Source: Paracoccaceae bacterium (GTDB lineage: Bacteria > Pseudomonadota > Alphaproteobacteria > Rhodobacterales > Rhodobacteraceae). From it: 64,000 nt of DNA. The notes under the pieces are model-generated. The model had not been told where the DNA came from, made no database searches, and saw nothing but the letters and a program-made list of their open reading frames with translations. Below, one piece after another: positions 41,276-49,706 of this stretch (position 1 is its first letter; every line of letters starts with the position of its first letter). The stretch spans positions 1 to 64,000 of the forward strand of contig JALHOL010000003.1 in NCBI GenBank assembly GCA_022843025.1. The letters run 5' to 3'. Made by a program: the position numbers and the translations under genes.

Positions 41276-41959
41276 TCAGGTTACGCTTTCGGACAGGAAC
41301 AGGGCAGGATGGGCGGCGCGCAGGGCGGGAAAATCGTTATAGGTTGCCTCTGGAATGGCATCGTCAGGCGGGGTCAGGTCAAGCCCTTTCAGATGGCTGC
41401 CCCCAGCAAAGCGCCAGACGCGCATACCTGCGGCAAGGCCTGCGCGGACGCCGTTCAGGCTGTCTTCGATCACCACGCAGGCGGCAGGATCGACGCCCAT
41501 CCTTGCGGCGGCATGAAGGAAGAGATCGGGCGCGGGCTTGCCGCGCGCCACCTCGGATGCGGTGAAGCAACGCTCTGAAAACACGGAGGAAAGCCCGGTG
41601 ATCTGAAGCGAGCGGCGCATCCGTTCCGGGCTGGAGGAGGTGGCCAGGCAATAGGGCAGACGCAGGGCAGCGATGAGAGATTGCACCCCCGGCATCACCT
41701 GAAGATCGCGTTCAAAGGCGGCCAGAAGGCGCGCGCGATAATCGGCTTCGAACCGGTCGGGCAGTTGCACGCCCCAGCGATCGCGCACCTCTTGCAGCAC
41801 AACGGGGTAGGACCGGCCAAGGAAATGGCGGCTGACGAAGGCCATGTCCATGTCGACGCCATAGCCACTGAGTTCATGGATGAGCTGGCGGGCGCTGATC
41901 ACCTCGGAATCGATCAGCACGCCATCGCAATCGAAGATGATGAGTTGAGGGTCGGTCAT
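41276..41959 (-). CDS. HAD-family sugar phosphatase
   Basis: The 227-residue hydrolase has catalytic aspartates D10 and D12 (FDCDGVLIDSE), motif II in CLATSSS and motif IV in CVVIEDSLNGV, as in beta-phosphoglucomutase-like phosphatases. It heads the smo operon in front of the regulator, suggesting removal of a sugar- or polyol-phosphate. Confidence 0.87.
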   Translation of the reverse strand: MTDPQLIIFDCDGVLIDSEVISARQLIHELSGYGVDMDMAFVSRHFLGRSYPVVLQEVRDRWGVQLPDRFEADYRARLLAAFERDLQVMPGVQSLIAALRLPYCLATSSSPERMRRSLQITGLSSVFSERCFTASEVARGKPAPDLFLHAAARMGVDPAACVVIEDSLNGVRAGLAAGMRVWRFAGGSHLKGLDLTPPDDAIPEATYNDFPALRAAHPALFLSESVT

Positions 41960-42075
41960 GGGGGGCGAGAGTGCGGTGGCGGGGGATGGCTGTCAACTGG
42001 GGGGTAGGGTTGGTGAGTTCGGGGCGTAAGTCATTGCGGACGCAAGGTTAATCTTCGAAGGGAAGTGCTTTTGGC

Positions 42076-42123
42076 GGTGCAGCGCCCGGTGCAGATGGCG
42101 GTGCAGACGGCTGTGCATACGCA
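42076..42123 (+). repeat. Four tandem 12-bp repeats (GGTGCAG type)
   Basis: GGTGCAG begins at 42076, 42088 and 42100, with a diverged copy at 42112, giving a strict 12-base period. A 26-codon frame from GTG 42065 to TAA 42145 reads through them as VQ-rich peptide; the frame is simply the repeat's periodicity. The rest of 41960-42240 shows no gene and must include the HAD-gene promoter. Confidence 0.7.
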
Positions 42124-42241
42124 CGGTGGGGTATGGGCGCGTTAACCATGCGGGTGAGCGGTGAGTCGCAAAAGCCGCAAGGCCAAGGCGGCGGGGCGGC
42201 AGGCCGGGATGGGCTGTCGGGGGGCCGGTCTTGGGGGAGGC

Positions 42242-42365
42242 GGAATTTGACGCAAATTCCGCGACGGTTTTTGCATGCAAAAACCGGGGATATAGGGGGG
42301 AACGCGGCGGGACGCCGCGCGGAATTTGCGTCAAGTTCCGGCGCGGTTTTTGTGTCAGAAACCGC
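42242..42365. repeat. Duplicated pair of intergenic hairpins downstream of rbsK
   Basis: Unit 1 has GGAATTTG-ACG-CAAATTCC (42242-42260) followed by a perfect 22-bp palindrome (42265-42286, arms CGGTTTTTGCA and its complement). Unit 2 has GGAATTTG-CGT-CAAGTTCC (42321-42339) followed by GCGGTTT...AAACCGC (42343-42365). GCGGCG-GGA-CGCCGC (42304-42318) lies between. The last stem ends at the rbsK stop codon, so it may act as its terminator. Confidence 0.7.
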
Positions 42366-43288
42366 TACCGCTGCGCGGCGAGAAGGGCATCGATCTCGGC
42401 CCGCGCGGGCATGGCGGGGGCGGTGCCGGGGCGGGTGACAGAGATGCCTGCGGTGGCACAGCCGAACCGCACAGCATCCGTCATCGAGTGGCCTTCGGTC
42501 AGGGCGACGGCGAAACCGCCGTTGAAGGCATCCCCTGCCCCGGTGGTATCCACCACCTTGCCTGCGCTGATCACCGGGACATGCACCGATTGCGTCCGGT
42601 CGCGGTAAAGCGCGCCGCGTTCGCCCAGCGTGATGATGCAGGCCCCGACCCCGCGCGCGAGCAGCGCGTCAGCGGCGACCTCGGCCTCGGCCAGGGTGGT
42701 GACGGGCAGGCCTGTCAGGCTTTCGGTTTCAGATTCGTTGGGGGTGATGAAATCGCACAGCGCGAGAAGGTCATCGTCCAAGGGTGCCGCGGGTGCGGGG
42801 TTGAGGATGGTTTTTACCCCGGCAGCACGGGCGATTTGCAACGCGCGGCGGGCGGCGGGGATCGGCTGTTCCAGTTGGGTGATGAAGACCTTGGCGCCTT
42901 CGATCAAGGCGCGATTGGACTCGACATCCGAAACGTCGATCCGGCCTGCGGCCCCGGCGGCGACGATGATCGCGTTATTGCCGGTGGCGTTTTCGAGGAA
43001 GATATAGGCCGCACCCGTGTAGCTTTCGGCGTCTTCGGTCACATGGGGATGGACGCCTGCCTTGGCCCAAGTGGCGCGTGCGATATCGGCAAAGGCATCC
43101 TTGCCCAGACGGGTGATGATGCTGGTCTTGCCCCCGGCCATCGCGGCGGCGACGGATTGGTTGGACCCCTTCCCCCCCGGCCCCAAGGCGAAAGAGGTGC
43201 CGAGGATGGTTTCGCCCATCTTCGGCTGGCGGTCGGCGCGATAGGCGGTGTCGGCGACGAAAATGCCGAGGATGACGATATCGGACAT
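42365..43288 (-). CDS. rbsK: Ribokinase-like PfkB sugar kinase
   Basis: The 307-residue kinase has the two PfkB signatures: LGPGGKGSNQSVAAA near residue 36 and DTTGAGDAFNGGFAVAL near residue 245. It most resembles ribokinase, but in this locus it may phosphorylate another sugar. It lies at the end of the ATPase-RbsD-kinase operon. Confidence 0.85.
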   Translation of the reverse strand: MSDIVILGIFVADTAYRADRQPKMGETILGTSFALGPGGKGSNQSVAAAMAGGKTSIITRLGKDAFADIARATWAKAGVHPHVTEDAESYTGAAYIFLENATGNNAIIVAAGAAGRIDVSDVESNRALIEGAKVFITQLEQPIPAARRALQIARAAGVKTILNPAPAAPLDDDLLALCDFITPNESETESLTGLPVTTLAEAEVAADALLARGVGACIITLGERGALYRDRTQSVHVPVISAGKVVDTTGAGDAFNGGFAVALTEGHSMTDAVRFGCATAGISVTRPGTAPAMPARAEIDALLAAQR

Positions 43289-43343
43289 GGGATGAACCTT
43301 TGGATCAGGCGTCGGGATCAGGCGTCAGACTCTGGCCGCAGGA

Positions 43344-43796
43344 TCAGGCATCCGGCGGGATGACGCCCTTGCGGAACATGAAGCAGCCGTAGAAGCGACG
43401 CTCGCCCGTCTGGATGACGGCATAGGATTGGCGGGCCATGTCGTAGAAGGCGAAGCGTTCGATGGAGGTCATCGGACGCGGGCGGCCCTCGGCGCGGTCA
43501 ATCTCGGCCTGGACTTCCTGCTGCACGGGCGGGATTTCGGAGGGGTTGCCCACGACCTCCATCCGGCCGGCGAAATCATCGACGAAGGTGTCGAGCGGCA
43601 GGACCGACAGGATGGCGTTCACCGCTTCGGCGCAGGTGAGGTTTTCCATTCGGAGAAGCTCGCCGGTCACCGTGTCGCGGGCGACCGAGTCCGACGGGAA
43701 ATTGGTGTCGGCCACGATCAGCACGTCGCCGTGACCCATGGCACGCAAGACGCGCAGCACATCGGCGTTCAGCCGGTTGTCGATCCCTTTGAGCAT
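43344..43796 (-). CDS. RbsD/FucU-family sugar mutarotase, paralogue 1
   Basis: The 150-residue protein matches the RbsD/FucU family, with MLKGIDNRLNADVLRVLRAM, GHGDVLIVADTNFP and FAFYDMARQSYAVIQTGE. It is closer to FucU (L-fucose mutarotase) in length and C-terminus (FYGCFMFRKGVI) than to RbsD. It interconverts sugar anomers for dehydrogenase or kinase. A paralogue lies at 52.3 kb. Confidence 0.88.
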   Translation of the reverse strand: MLKGIDNRLNADVLRVLRAMGHGDVLIVADTNFPSDSVARDTVTGELLRMENLTCAEAVNAILSVLPLDTFVDDFAGRMEVVGNPSEIPPVQQEVQAEIDRAEGRPRPMTSIERFAFYDMARQSYAVIQTGERRFYGCFMFRKGVIPPDA

Positions 43797-43809
43797 CAGA
43801 TCCTCCCTT

Positions 43810-43860
43810 GCGGGCTGCGCCCGCGATCCTTTGGGCCAAGCTGCCGTGCCGAAGCGGCAG
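43810..43860 (-). other. Two short hairpins between ATPase and RbsD genes
   Basis: GCGGGC-TGC-GCCCGC (43810-43824) and CTGCCG/CGGCAG with an 8-base loop (43841-43860) lie in the 89-base spacer. They may tune expression of the downstream mutarotase and kinase. Confidence 0.4.
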
Positions 43861-43885
43861 GGTCAAGCGGTGGTCAGAAGCGCGA

Positions 43886-44938
43886 TCAGAAACGGGCGCC
43901 GCTGGCTTTGTCGAAGATGTGCACCTCGGATGCTTCCAGCGGGGCCAGCGTGATGGCATCGCCGGGGCGGTGGGTCACGCGGTCGCGGAAGACGGCGACG
44001 AGTTCGCGGCCCGCGATGCGGATGACGACATGGGTTTCCGACCCCGTGGGTTCCACCACGGCGATTGTGCCGGAAATGCCGTTGGGCGTGACAGCCAGAT
44101 TTTCGGGGCGGACGCCGTAGATCACCTCGCGCCCGTCGGCGACTTTCATCCCCGGCGGCAGGGGCAGCGTTGCGCCCCCGGCCAGAACGGCACCGTTCTG
44201 AACCACGCCGTCGATCATGTTCATCGAGGGCGAGCCGATGAAGGAGGCCACGAAGATATTGGCGGGGCGGTCGTAAAGTTCCAGCGGGGCGCCGATCTGT
44301 TCGATGCGGCCGCCCTGCATGACGACGATCTTGTCGGCCATGGTCATGGCTTCGATCTGGTCATGCGTCACGTAGACGGTGGTGGTTTTCAGGCGCTGAT
44401 GCAGTTCGCGGATTTCGGTCCGCATCTGGACGCGGAGTTTGGCGTCGAGGTTCGACAGCGGTTCATCAAAGAGAAACACCTGCGGGTCGCGCACGATGGC
44501 GCGGCCCATGGCGACGCGCTGGCGCTGCCCGCCCGACAGGGCGCGCGGGTAGCGGTCCAGATAGGGGGTGAGACCGAGGACTTCGGCGGCGCGGTTGACG
44601 CGGCTGTCAATCTCGGCCTTGTCCATGCCGCGCATTTTCAGCGCAAAGCCCATGTTGGCGGCCACGGTCTTGTGCGGGTAGAGCGCATAGTTCTGAAACA
44701 CCATCGCGATGTCGCGTTCCGAGGGCGGCAAGTTGTTCACCCGCCGCTCACCGATGCGGATATCGCCGGAGGTCACCTCTTCCAGCCCCGCGATCATGCG
44801 CAGGAGCGTGGACTTGCCGCAGCCCGAGGGGCCGACCAGAACGACGAATTCGCCATCGGCGATGTCGATATCCAGACCGTGGACGACCTGAAGCCCGCCA
44901 TAGTTCTTTTTCAGCGCGCGGATCGTGACTTCGGCCAT
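43886..44938 (-). CDS. Sugar ABC transporter ATP-binding protein (UgpC/MalK type)
   Basis: The 350-residue ATPase has Walker [10 protein letters not shown] (about residues 38-46), [29 protein letters not shown] and a TOBE domain with GVRPENLAVTPNG. It presumably serves the binding protein at 45.2 kb and the permeases at 50.1-52.2 kb, because those lack an ATPase of their own. ATG 44938 follows GGGAGGGGTGGC. Confidence 0.9.
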   Translation of the reverse strand: MAEVTIRALKKNYGGLQVVHGLDIDIADGEFVVLVGPSGCGKSTLLRMIAGLEEVTSGDIRIGERRVNNLPPSERDIAMVFQNYALYPHKTVAANMGFALKMRGMDKAEIDSRVNRAAEVLGLTPYLDRYPRALSGGQRQRVAMGRAIVRDPQVFLFDEPLSNLDAKLRVQMRTEIRELHQRLKTTTVYVTHDQIEAMTMADKIVVMQGGRIEQIGAPLELYDRPANIFVASFIGSPSMNMIDGVVQNGAVLAGGATLPLPPGMKVADGREVIYGVRPENLAVTPNGISGTIAVVEPTGSETHVVIRIAGRELVAVFRDRVTHRPGDAITLAPLEASEVHIFDKASGARF

Positions 44939-44999
44939 GCCACCCCTCCCAAGGATTTCCCTTTTGGTAGCGGGTGAGACCGGGGCTGTCCACGCACTA

Positions 45000-45028
45000 A
45001 TCATACTAACATGTTAGAATCTTGACAG
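45000..45028 (-). promoter_or_regulatory. GntR operator and promoter for the ATPase operon
   Basis: The perfect palindrome CTAACATGTTAG (45006-45017) lies between a minus-strand -35 (CTGTCA, 45028-45023) and -10 (TATGAT, 45005-45000) spaced by 17 bases. The same palindrome precedes the GntR gene at 60.9 kb. It is also 187 bases upstream of the plus-strand binding-protein gene. Confidence 0.65.
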
Positions 45029-45203
45029 GTGGCCTCCCCCGCGCCAAGGTTCCCGTTAGGGAGTGCTGCTGCATGGGGTTGGGAGGCCCCTTCTGCGCGG
45101 GTGAGGGTCGTGTCGCACGGCCTTGGGCATTCCAGACGCCACAGGACATCATAAGGGCCGGGGTCTGCGGGGCCACCGGTCCCATCTCAGGGAGGAGACC
45201 CAA

Positions 45204-46838
45204 GTGAAAGTTGGAACGTACGAAGTGATGCAGGCGCGGATGAGCCGCCGCCGCATGTTGCAGGGTGCAACCGCGCTGGGCGCGATGACGGCGGTGACGG
45301 GCGGGATGGGCTTTCGCCCGGCTATGGCGCAAGAGGGCAATGTCCGCGCCGAGATCCTGAAGATCCCCGGCGTGGGGATGGGCAGCCCGACCGATGCTGA
45401 TTGGCAGAAGGTGGGCGAGCTGTGCCTGGGCGCAACCAAGGCCAATGTGGCCGAGGGCGAGTTTGCGGGCGTGGAACTGACGTTCCTCGGCCTGAACAAC
45501 CAGAACCTGCACAATTTCCTGTTCCGTGGCTTCCTGAAGCCGTGGGAGGCCTATACCGGGGCCAAGATCAACTGGATCGACCTTGCGCAGGCCGATTACA
45601 ACTCGCGTCTGCAGCAGTCCATCGCGACCGGGACGGTCGATTTCGACATCATCGAAATGGGCGCACCGTTCGAGGGCGACACAGCAGGCCGTGGCCTGCT
45701 GGACGAGATGCCCGATTGGGTGAAGACGCAGATTGAGGCGGATGACCTTGTGGGTTACCTTCAGGCACCCGTCGGCACCTGGGATGGCAAGACCTATCGC
45801 ATCACCATTGATGGCGACTGCCACACCTTTGCCTATCGGACCGACTATTTCGGCGAAGGCGCCATTGGCGGCGCGAGCGTGCCGACGACCTGGCAGCAGG
45901 TCAACGAAGTGTCGAAGGCGCTGGTCGGGCAGACCGATCCGCTGACCGGGCAATCGGCGCATGGCTATCTGGACCCGCTGAAGGGCTGGGGCGGGTTCGG
46001 CTTCTATTTCATCGAGAACCGCGCTGCGGCCTATGTGAAGCATCCCGACGATCCGGCATGGCTGTTCGACCCCGACACGATGAAGCCGCGCGTCAACAAT
46101 CCGGGCTGGGTGCAGGCCATTCAGGACGTGATGGATCTGATCGCGGTCGAGGGTGCCTACCCTGCCGACCAGATCAACGCCGATCCGGGCACCACCGGGT
46201 TCAGCCAGTTCCTGGCTGGTACCGGTTCGATGCTGATGTGGTGGGGTGATATCGGGTCTTCGGCCCGCACCTCGGACACGTCGGTTGTGGGCGATGTGGT
46301 GGGCTTTGGCATCAACCCCGGTTCGTCGCGCCGCTACAACGCGGCCGCCGGTGCCTGGGAAGAAACCGCCAACGAGGCGCCTGTCATGGCCTATATCGGC
46401 TGGGGCATCTATGTGACCAGCCGCGTATCGGGCGATGAGAAGAAGCGCAAGGCAGCCTGGTCGGCGGCGGCCCATCTGGGCGGCAAGGACCTGTCGCTGT
46501 GGACGGCGGCCTATCCTTCGGGCTTCCAGCCTTATCGCAACTCGCACTTCCAGTATGAAGAGTGGGAAGCGGCGGGCTATGACCGGGCCTATATCGAAGA
46601 TTACCTCGGGTCGAACCTCGACAGCTACAACCACCCGAACGCCGCCATCGAGCCGCGTATTCCCGGCATCTTCCAGTACTACTCGGTCGCCGAGGATGAA
46701 CTGGCCAAGGGCTTTGCCGGACAATACGCAAGCGCGCAGGAAACGGCAGACGCGATTGCAGCCGCCTGGGAGAAGATCACCGACCAGATCGGCCGCGACA
46801 GCCAGATCGCGCTGTACAAGGCGTCGCTGGGGATGTGA
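45204..46838 (+). CDS. Tat-type sugar ABC transporter substrate-binding protein
   Basis: The 544-residue binding protein (COG1653-like) has a twin-arginine signal (MSRRRMLQGATALGAMTAV) about 12 residues in, and a large mature domain with tryptophan- and tyrosine-rich segments such as YGHPND-like ends and MLMWWGDIGSS. GTG 45204 is chosen because GGGAGGAG lies eight bases upstream. It is larger than typical sugar-binding proteins, which suggests an oligosaccharide or bulky ligand. Its permeases lie 3.3 kb away beyond the puc operon. Confidence 0.85.
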   Translation: MKVGTYEVMQARMSRRRMLQGATALGAMTAVTGGMGFRPAMAQEGNVRAEILKIPGVGMGSPTDADWQKVGELCLGATKANVAEGEFAGVELTFLGLNNQNLHNFLFRGFLKPWEAYTGAKINWIDLAQADYNSRLQQSIATGTVDFDIIEMGAPFEGDTAGRGLLDEMPDWVKTQIEADDLVGYLQAPVGTWDGKTYRITIDGDCHTFAYRTDYFGEGAIGGASVPTTWQQVNEVSKALVGQTDPLTGQSAHGYLDPLKGWGGFGFYFIENRAAAYVKHPDDPAWLFDPDTMKPRVNNPGWVQAIQDVMDLIAVEGAYPADQINADPGTTGFSQFLAGTGSMLMWWGDIGSSARTSDTSVVGDVVGFGINPGSSRRYNAAAGAWEETANEAPVMAYIGWGIYVTSRVSGDEKKRKAAWSAAAHLGGKDLSLWTAAYPSGFQPYRNSHFQYEEWEAAGYDRAYIEDYLGSNLDSYNHPNAAIEPRIPGIFQYYSVAEDELAKGFAGQYASAQETADAIAAAWEKITDQIGRDSQIALYKASLGM

Positions 46839-46887
46839 GGCAAGGGCGGCGCGCGACGGTGTTGCGCGCCGCACCCTCACGAAAAGC

Positions 46888-46917
46888 AAAAGGCGCGCGG
46901 GTGGCCGCGCGCCTTTT
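46888..46917. terminator. Bidirectional terminator
   Basis: A 13-bp perfect stem (AAAAGGCGCGCGG, 46888-46900, with CCGCGCGCCTTTT, 46905-46917) and GTGG loop, with A and T tracts at the two ends, separates the plus-strand binding-protein gene from the minus-strand puc operon. Confidence 0.92.
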
Positions 46918-46935
46918 GGTTTGGGGAAGCGGACC

Positions 46936-47565
46936 TCAGATCTTGGTGAAGAGGTCGCGTGAGGGCCAGTCGCGGATGATTGTGGGCAGGCCGAAGAGGG
47001 ACGAGAGCTGCCAGTCGCCGCGGATTGCCGAGGTCCGTTCCTTGGGGGCCGAGAGCAGTTTGCCGGGCCAGAACTTTGTCGACATATAGGCCCCGCCCCG
47101 GATCGCCGAGGTGCGGGGTTTGCTGGGCAGGACCGGGTTGGAGCCGAACACATGCCCGTGCCCGGTCGCGCGGTAGGGGTTGGACATGAAGAAGGTCTTG
47201 CCCTGCAGGATCTTGCCCGAGATTTCGACCTTCGGATCCTCGCGCAGGTAGACATCTTCCTTGGCCAGTCCGACCGAAATCCCCGGATAGCGGTTGACCA
47301 CCATGATCGCGTGGCGCGCCGTGCCGATCGGGGCGAAGGGCGCGGTGACCACAAGAAGGGAGCAGCCCTCGGCGATGGAGGGTGCATAGGCCATGGCTGA
47401 AGCCGACGGCACACGGGCCGCGCGCATCCGGTCTGTGGCCGGGAGGGGCCCATCGCGCGTGATGACGTCAATGGTGGCGGGCCTGTGCCCGCTGTTGACA
47501 AGTGCCGTGACGACAGCCTGCGCCGCGGTCACGTCCGCGTAAAGTCTGGTGATGATCGTTGTCAT
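46936..47565 (-). CDS. puc-operon-linked protein of unknown function
   Basis: The 209-residue protein starts MTTIITRLYADVTAAQAVV, resembling the small stress-protein (17M/YflT-like) ferredoxin-like fold, and has a C-terminal half containing the repeated heptapeptide RTSAIRG twice, about 30 residues apart, flanking FWPGKLLSAPKE. There is no clear signal or membrane helix. It lies 41 bases downstream of pucC and is probably co-transcribed. It could be an LH2 assembly or regulatory factor in the pucDE position, but I cannot identify it. Confidence 0.75.
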   Translation of the reverse strand: MTTIITRLYADVTAAQAVVTALVNSGHRPATIDVITRDGPLPATDRMRAARVPSASAMAYAPSIAEGCSLLVVTAPFAPIGTARHAIMVVNRYPGISVGLAKEDVYLREDPKVEISGKILQGKTFFMSNPYRATGHGHVFGSNPVLPSKPRTSAIRGGAYMSTKFWPGKLLSAPKERTSAIRGDWQLSSLFGLPTIIRDWPSRDLFTKI

Positions 47566-47606
47566 GTCCTACCCTTTTGCTGAACGGCCCTTGGGCGTTT
47601 TTTACG

Positions 47607-49085
47607 TCATGGTCTGGTTTCGGCAACGCTGTCCTGTCGGGTTGCGATGCCTATCGGAGGGGAAGTAGCAGTGCTTTGCCGCGTGTCGATATCTTGCCGG
47701 CGCAGGGGCCATGCCACGATGAGGGCCAGAAGCAGCAGCCCCGCCTCCAACCCGAAAACGGGCAGATAGGGGGCCGCGGCGGCGGGCCCGGCAAGGGCGG
47801 CTGCGCCTTGCCCGGCATCGGGGGAAAGAAGCAGGATGTCGCGGATCACGCCGCCCGTGGCGACAGCGATGCCCGCCGCCGTGGTCTGGACCGCGCCCCA
47901 TGCGCCGAGGGACAGACCGATATGTTCGCGCGGGGCGGCGCGCATCGTGGCGGTCAGGGTGCCATGGCCGAAGAGGCCCGCGCCAAAGCCAGCGCTGAGC
48001 GTGGCGGCGATCAGCAGCGGCACGGTGAGGAAGGCCGCCGAGATCATGAGGATCAGGAAGGCCGGCACGCCGACAAGGGTGCCGAGGCAGGCCACCGTCA
48101 TCGGCTGCCATCCATCACGGCCCAGCAGGCGCGAGGCAAGCGCGAAGCCCACAAGGCTGCCGCAGGCCAGAACCACCGTGAGCCGGGTGGTTTGCGCCAC
48201 GGTCATCGAAAGCACCTGCGCGCCGAAGGGTTCGAGCAGCACATCGGCCATGCCAAACCCGGCTGTGCCCAGCGCAATGACCGCCAGAAGGCGCAGCATA
48301 CCGGGCTGTGCCGACAGGTGCCGCAGGGCGGTTGTGAAGGCGATCTCAACCCGGGGGGCAAGGGCGCGGCTGCGGTTGCGCGCCTCTTGTTTCCACATCG
48401 CAACGCCATTGAGGAAGATGGTGACGACGGCGGTGCCCTGGATCACCTGGATCAGGCGTCCGGGGGTGTAAGTCGTCAGGAGCGCGCCATAGACGAGAGC
48501 GCTGAGGATCATGCCGAGAAGGAGCATGACATACATCAGGCCCACGACCTTTGGCTGATCCTCGGGCGGGACCAGATCGGTGGCGAGGGCAAGGCCGACG
48601 GTCTGCACGATGTGCATTCCGGCCCCCACAAGGAGGAAGGACAGCGCCGCCGCCGACAGGCCGATCCAACGGGGGGCATCGACCGCCTCGCCATAGCCGG
48701 ACAGCACCAAGAGGGCGAAGGGCATGATGGCGAAGCCGCCGAATTGGTACATCGTGCCTTTGAAGATCCAAGGCAGGCGGCGCAGGCCGAGGGCCGATTT
48801 GAACGTATCCGATTTGAAGCCGATCAGGGCGCGGAAGGGTGCAAAGACCAAAGGCAGGGCCAGCATGAGCGCCACCAGCGTGGCCGGAACATGAAGTTCA
48901 ACGATCATGACGCGGTTCAGCGTGCCCACCATCAGCACGAGCGCCATGCCGACCGTCATCTGAAAGAGCGACAGGCGCAAAAGGCGCGACAGCGGCACCT
49001 CGGCCGAGGCGGCATCGGCAAAGGGCAGGTATTGCGGCGCGATGGCCGCAAGGCGCCCGAGTGCGAAACGTCTGTAGTCGAACAT
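47607..49085 (-). CDS. pucC: PucC, LH2 assembly protein (BCD family)
   Basis: The 492-residue membrane protein has about 12 hydrophobic segments and the family segments LRLSLFQMTVGMALVLMVGT and [19 protein letters not shown]. It is needed for LH2 assembly and acts downstream of pucBA. ATG 49085 (MFDYRRF) aligns with family N-termini; an ATG at 49100 is in frame and neither has a strong ribosome site. It is paralogous to LhaA at 11.6 kb. Confidence 0.92.
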   Translation of the reverse strand: MFDYRRFALGRLAAIAPQYLPFADAASAEVPLSRLLRLSLFQMTVGMALVLMVGTLNRVMIVELHVPATLVALMLALPLVFAPFRALIGFKSDTFKSALGLRRLPWIFKGTMYQFGGFAIMPFALLVLSGYGEAVDAPRWIGLSAAALSFLLVGAGMHIVQTVGLALATDLVPPEDQPKVVGLMYVMLLLGMILSALVYGALLTTYTPGRLIQVIQGTAVVTIFLNGVAMWKQEARNRSRALAPRVEIAFTTALRHLSAQPGMLRLLAVIALGTAGFGMADVLLEPFGAQVLSMTVAQTTRLTVVLACGSLVGFALASRLLGRDGWQPMTVACLGTLVGVPAFLILMISAAFLTVPLLIAATLSAGFGAGLFGHGTLTATMRAAPREHIGLSLGAWGAVQTTAAGIAVATGGVIRDILLLSPDAGQGAAALAGPAAAAPYLPVFGLEAGLLLLALIVAWPLRRQDIDTRQSTATSPPIGIATRQDSVAETRP

Positions 49086-49143
49086 CGTCGACACACCCAT
49101 GTTATGATCCGGCCACCTTCTACAGGCCGGTTGCGGGGGCAGG

Positions 49144-49178
49144 ATGAGGCCCACCTGCCGGAGGACAGGGGGCCTCAT
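49144..49178 (-). terminator. pucA-pucC intercistronic hairpin
   Basis: ATGAGGCCC (49144-49152) and GGGCCTCAT (49170-49178) pair perfectly, with an inner CCTG/CAGG extension. Such stems protect the 3' end of the abundant pucBA message and lower pucC expression. Confidence 0.65.
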
Positions 49179-49228
49179 GCCCGATCATTCGCCGCGCGCA
49201 AGTCACGCCCGACCTGCACGCGCTTAGC

Positions 49229-49540
49229 CTATTCGAGCGCTGCCATCGTTTCGGATGTCTGCAACACGGCGCGGGCCGTGGTGCCATCCGGCATGGTGAT
49301 CAGCACCTCTTGCGCTCCGCCGGGGATATAGGCCGCTTTCGCGACCCCATCTTCCGGCAGCACGAGCGCGGCGGCAGCCGTGCCCGTTCCAAGGGATTTG
49401 CCCGAGAGGAAATCCGCCACCCATGACGTGTTGCTGAGCACGGCGACATGGACGGCGAAAGACCCGACGGCAACGGCCGAAAGGAACAGCGGAACCCCAA
49501 CGGTCGGCTTGACGACAAGCCACATCTTTGCGTTGTTCAT
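49229..49540 (-). CDS. pucA: LH2 antenna alpha polypeptide with extended C-terminus
   Basis: The 103-residue protein begins MNNAKMWLVVKPTVGVPLFL, with the B850-type bacteriochlorophyll ligand H31 and W40. The two residues that hydrogen-bond the pigment in B850 antennas (Tyr44 and Tyr/Trp45 in Rhodobacter) are Phe44 and Leu45 here, in WVADFLSG. That pattern is known from blue-shifted B800-820 type complexes. Residues 48-103 form a non-standard tail (PEDGVAKAAYIPGGAQEVLI and onward), whereas usual LH2 alpha chains have 50-60 residues. Start ATG 49540. Confidence 0.94.
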   Translation of the reverse strand: MNNAKMWLVVKPTVGVPLFLSAVAVGSFAVHVAVLSNTSWVADFLSGKSLGTGTAAAALVLPEDGVAKAAYIPGGAQEVLITMPDGTTARAVLQTSETMAALE

Positions 49541-49550
49541 GCTTTTCCCC

Positions 49551-49706
49551 TCAGCCGAGCCAGGGCGTGGTGACGGCGACAAGAATATGCGCGAGAAGGG
49601 CGATGACCCCGAACACGCGCGTGCCGTCGATGAGGTAACTGTGGACTTCTTCGGCTTCTCTCAAGGTCAGACCAGTCGGCCATACCTTGTCAGGATCGTT
49701 GGACAT
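49551..49706 (-). CDS. pucB: LH2 antenna beta polypeptide
   Basis: The 51-residue protein contains KVWPTGLTLREAEEVHSYL then GTRVFGVIALLAHI, with H22 (B800-side) and H40 (B850 ligand) and the C-terminal TTPWLG. Length and sequence match Rhodobacter PucB. A strong GGAGGAG precedes ATG 49706. pucA follows after ten bases. Confidence 0.96.
   Translation of the reverse strand: MSNDPDKVWPTGLTLREAEEVHSYLIDGTRVFGVIALLAHILVAVTTPWLG

Noticed and set aside
42065-42145. 26-codon plus-strand frame through the 12-bp tandem repeats
   Set aside because: The peptide simply reflects the repeat (VQ/AV pattern); no evidence of translation.
45006-45050. Plus-strand promoter using TTGACA at 45022 for the binding-protein gene
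   Set aside because: No acceptable -10 at 16-18 bases; the promoter of that gene remains unplaced in 45018-45190.
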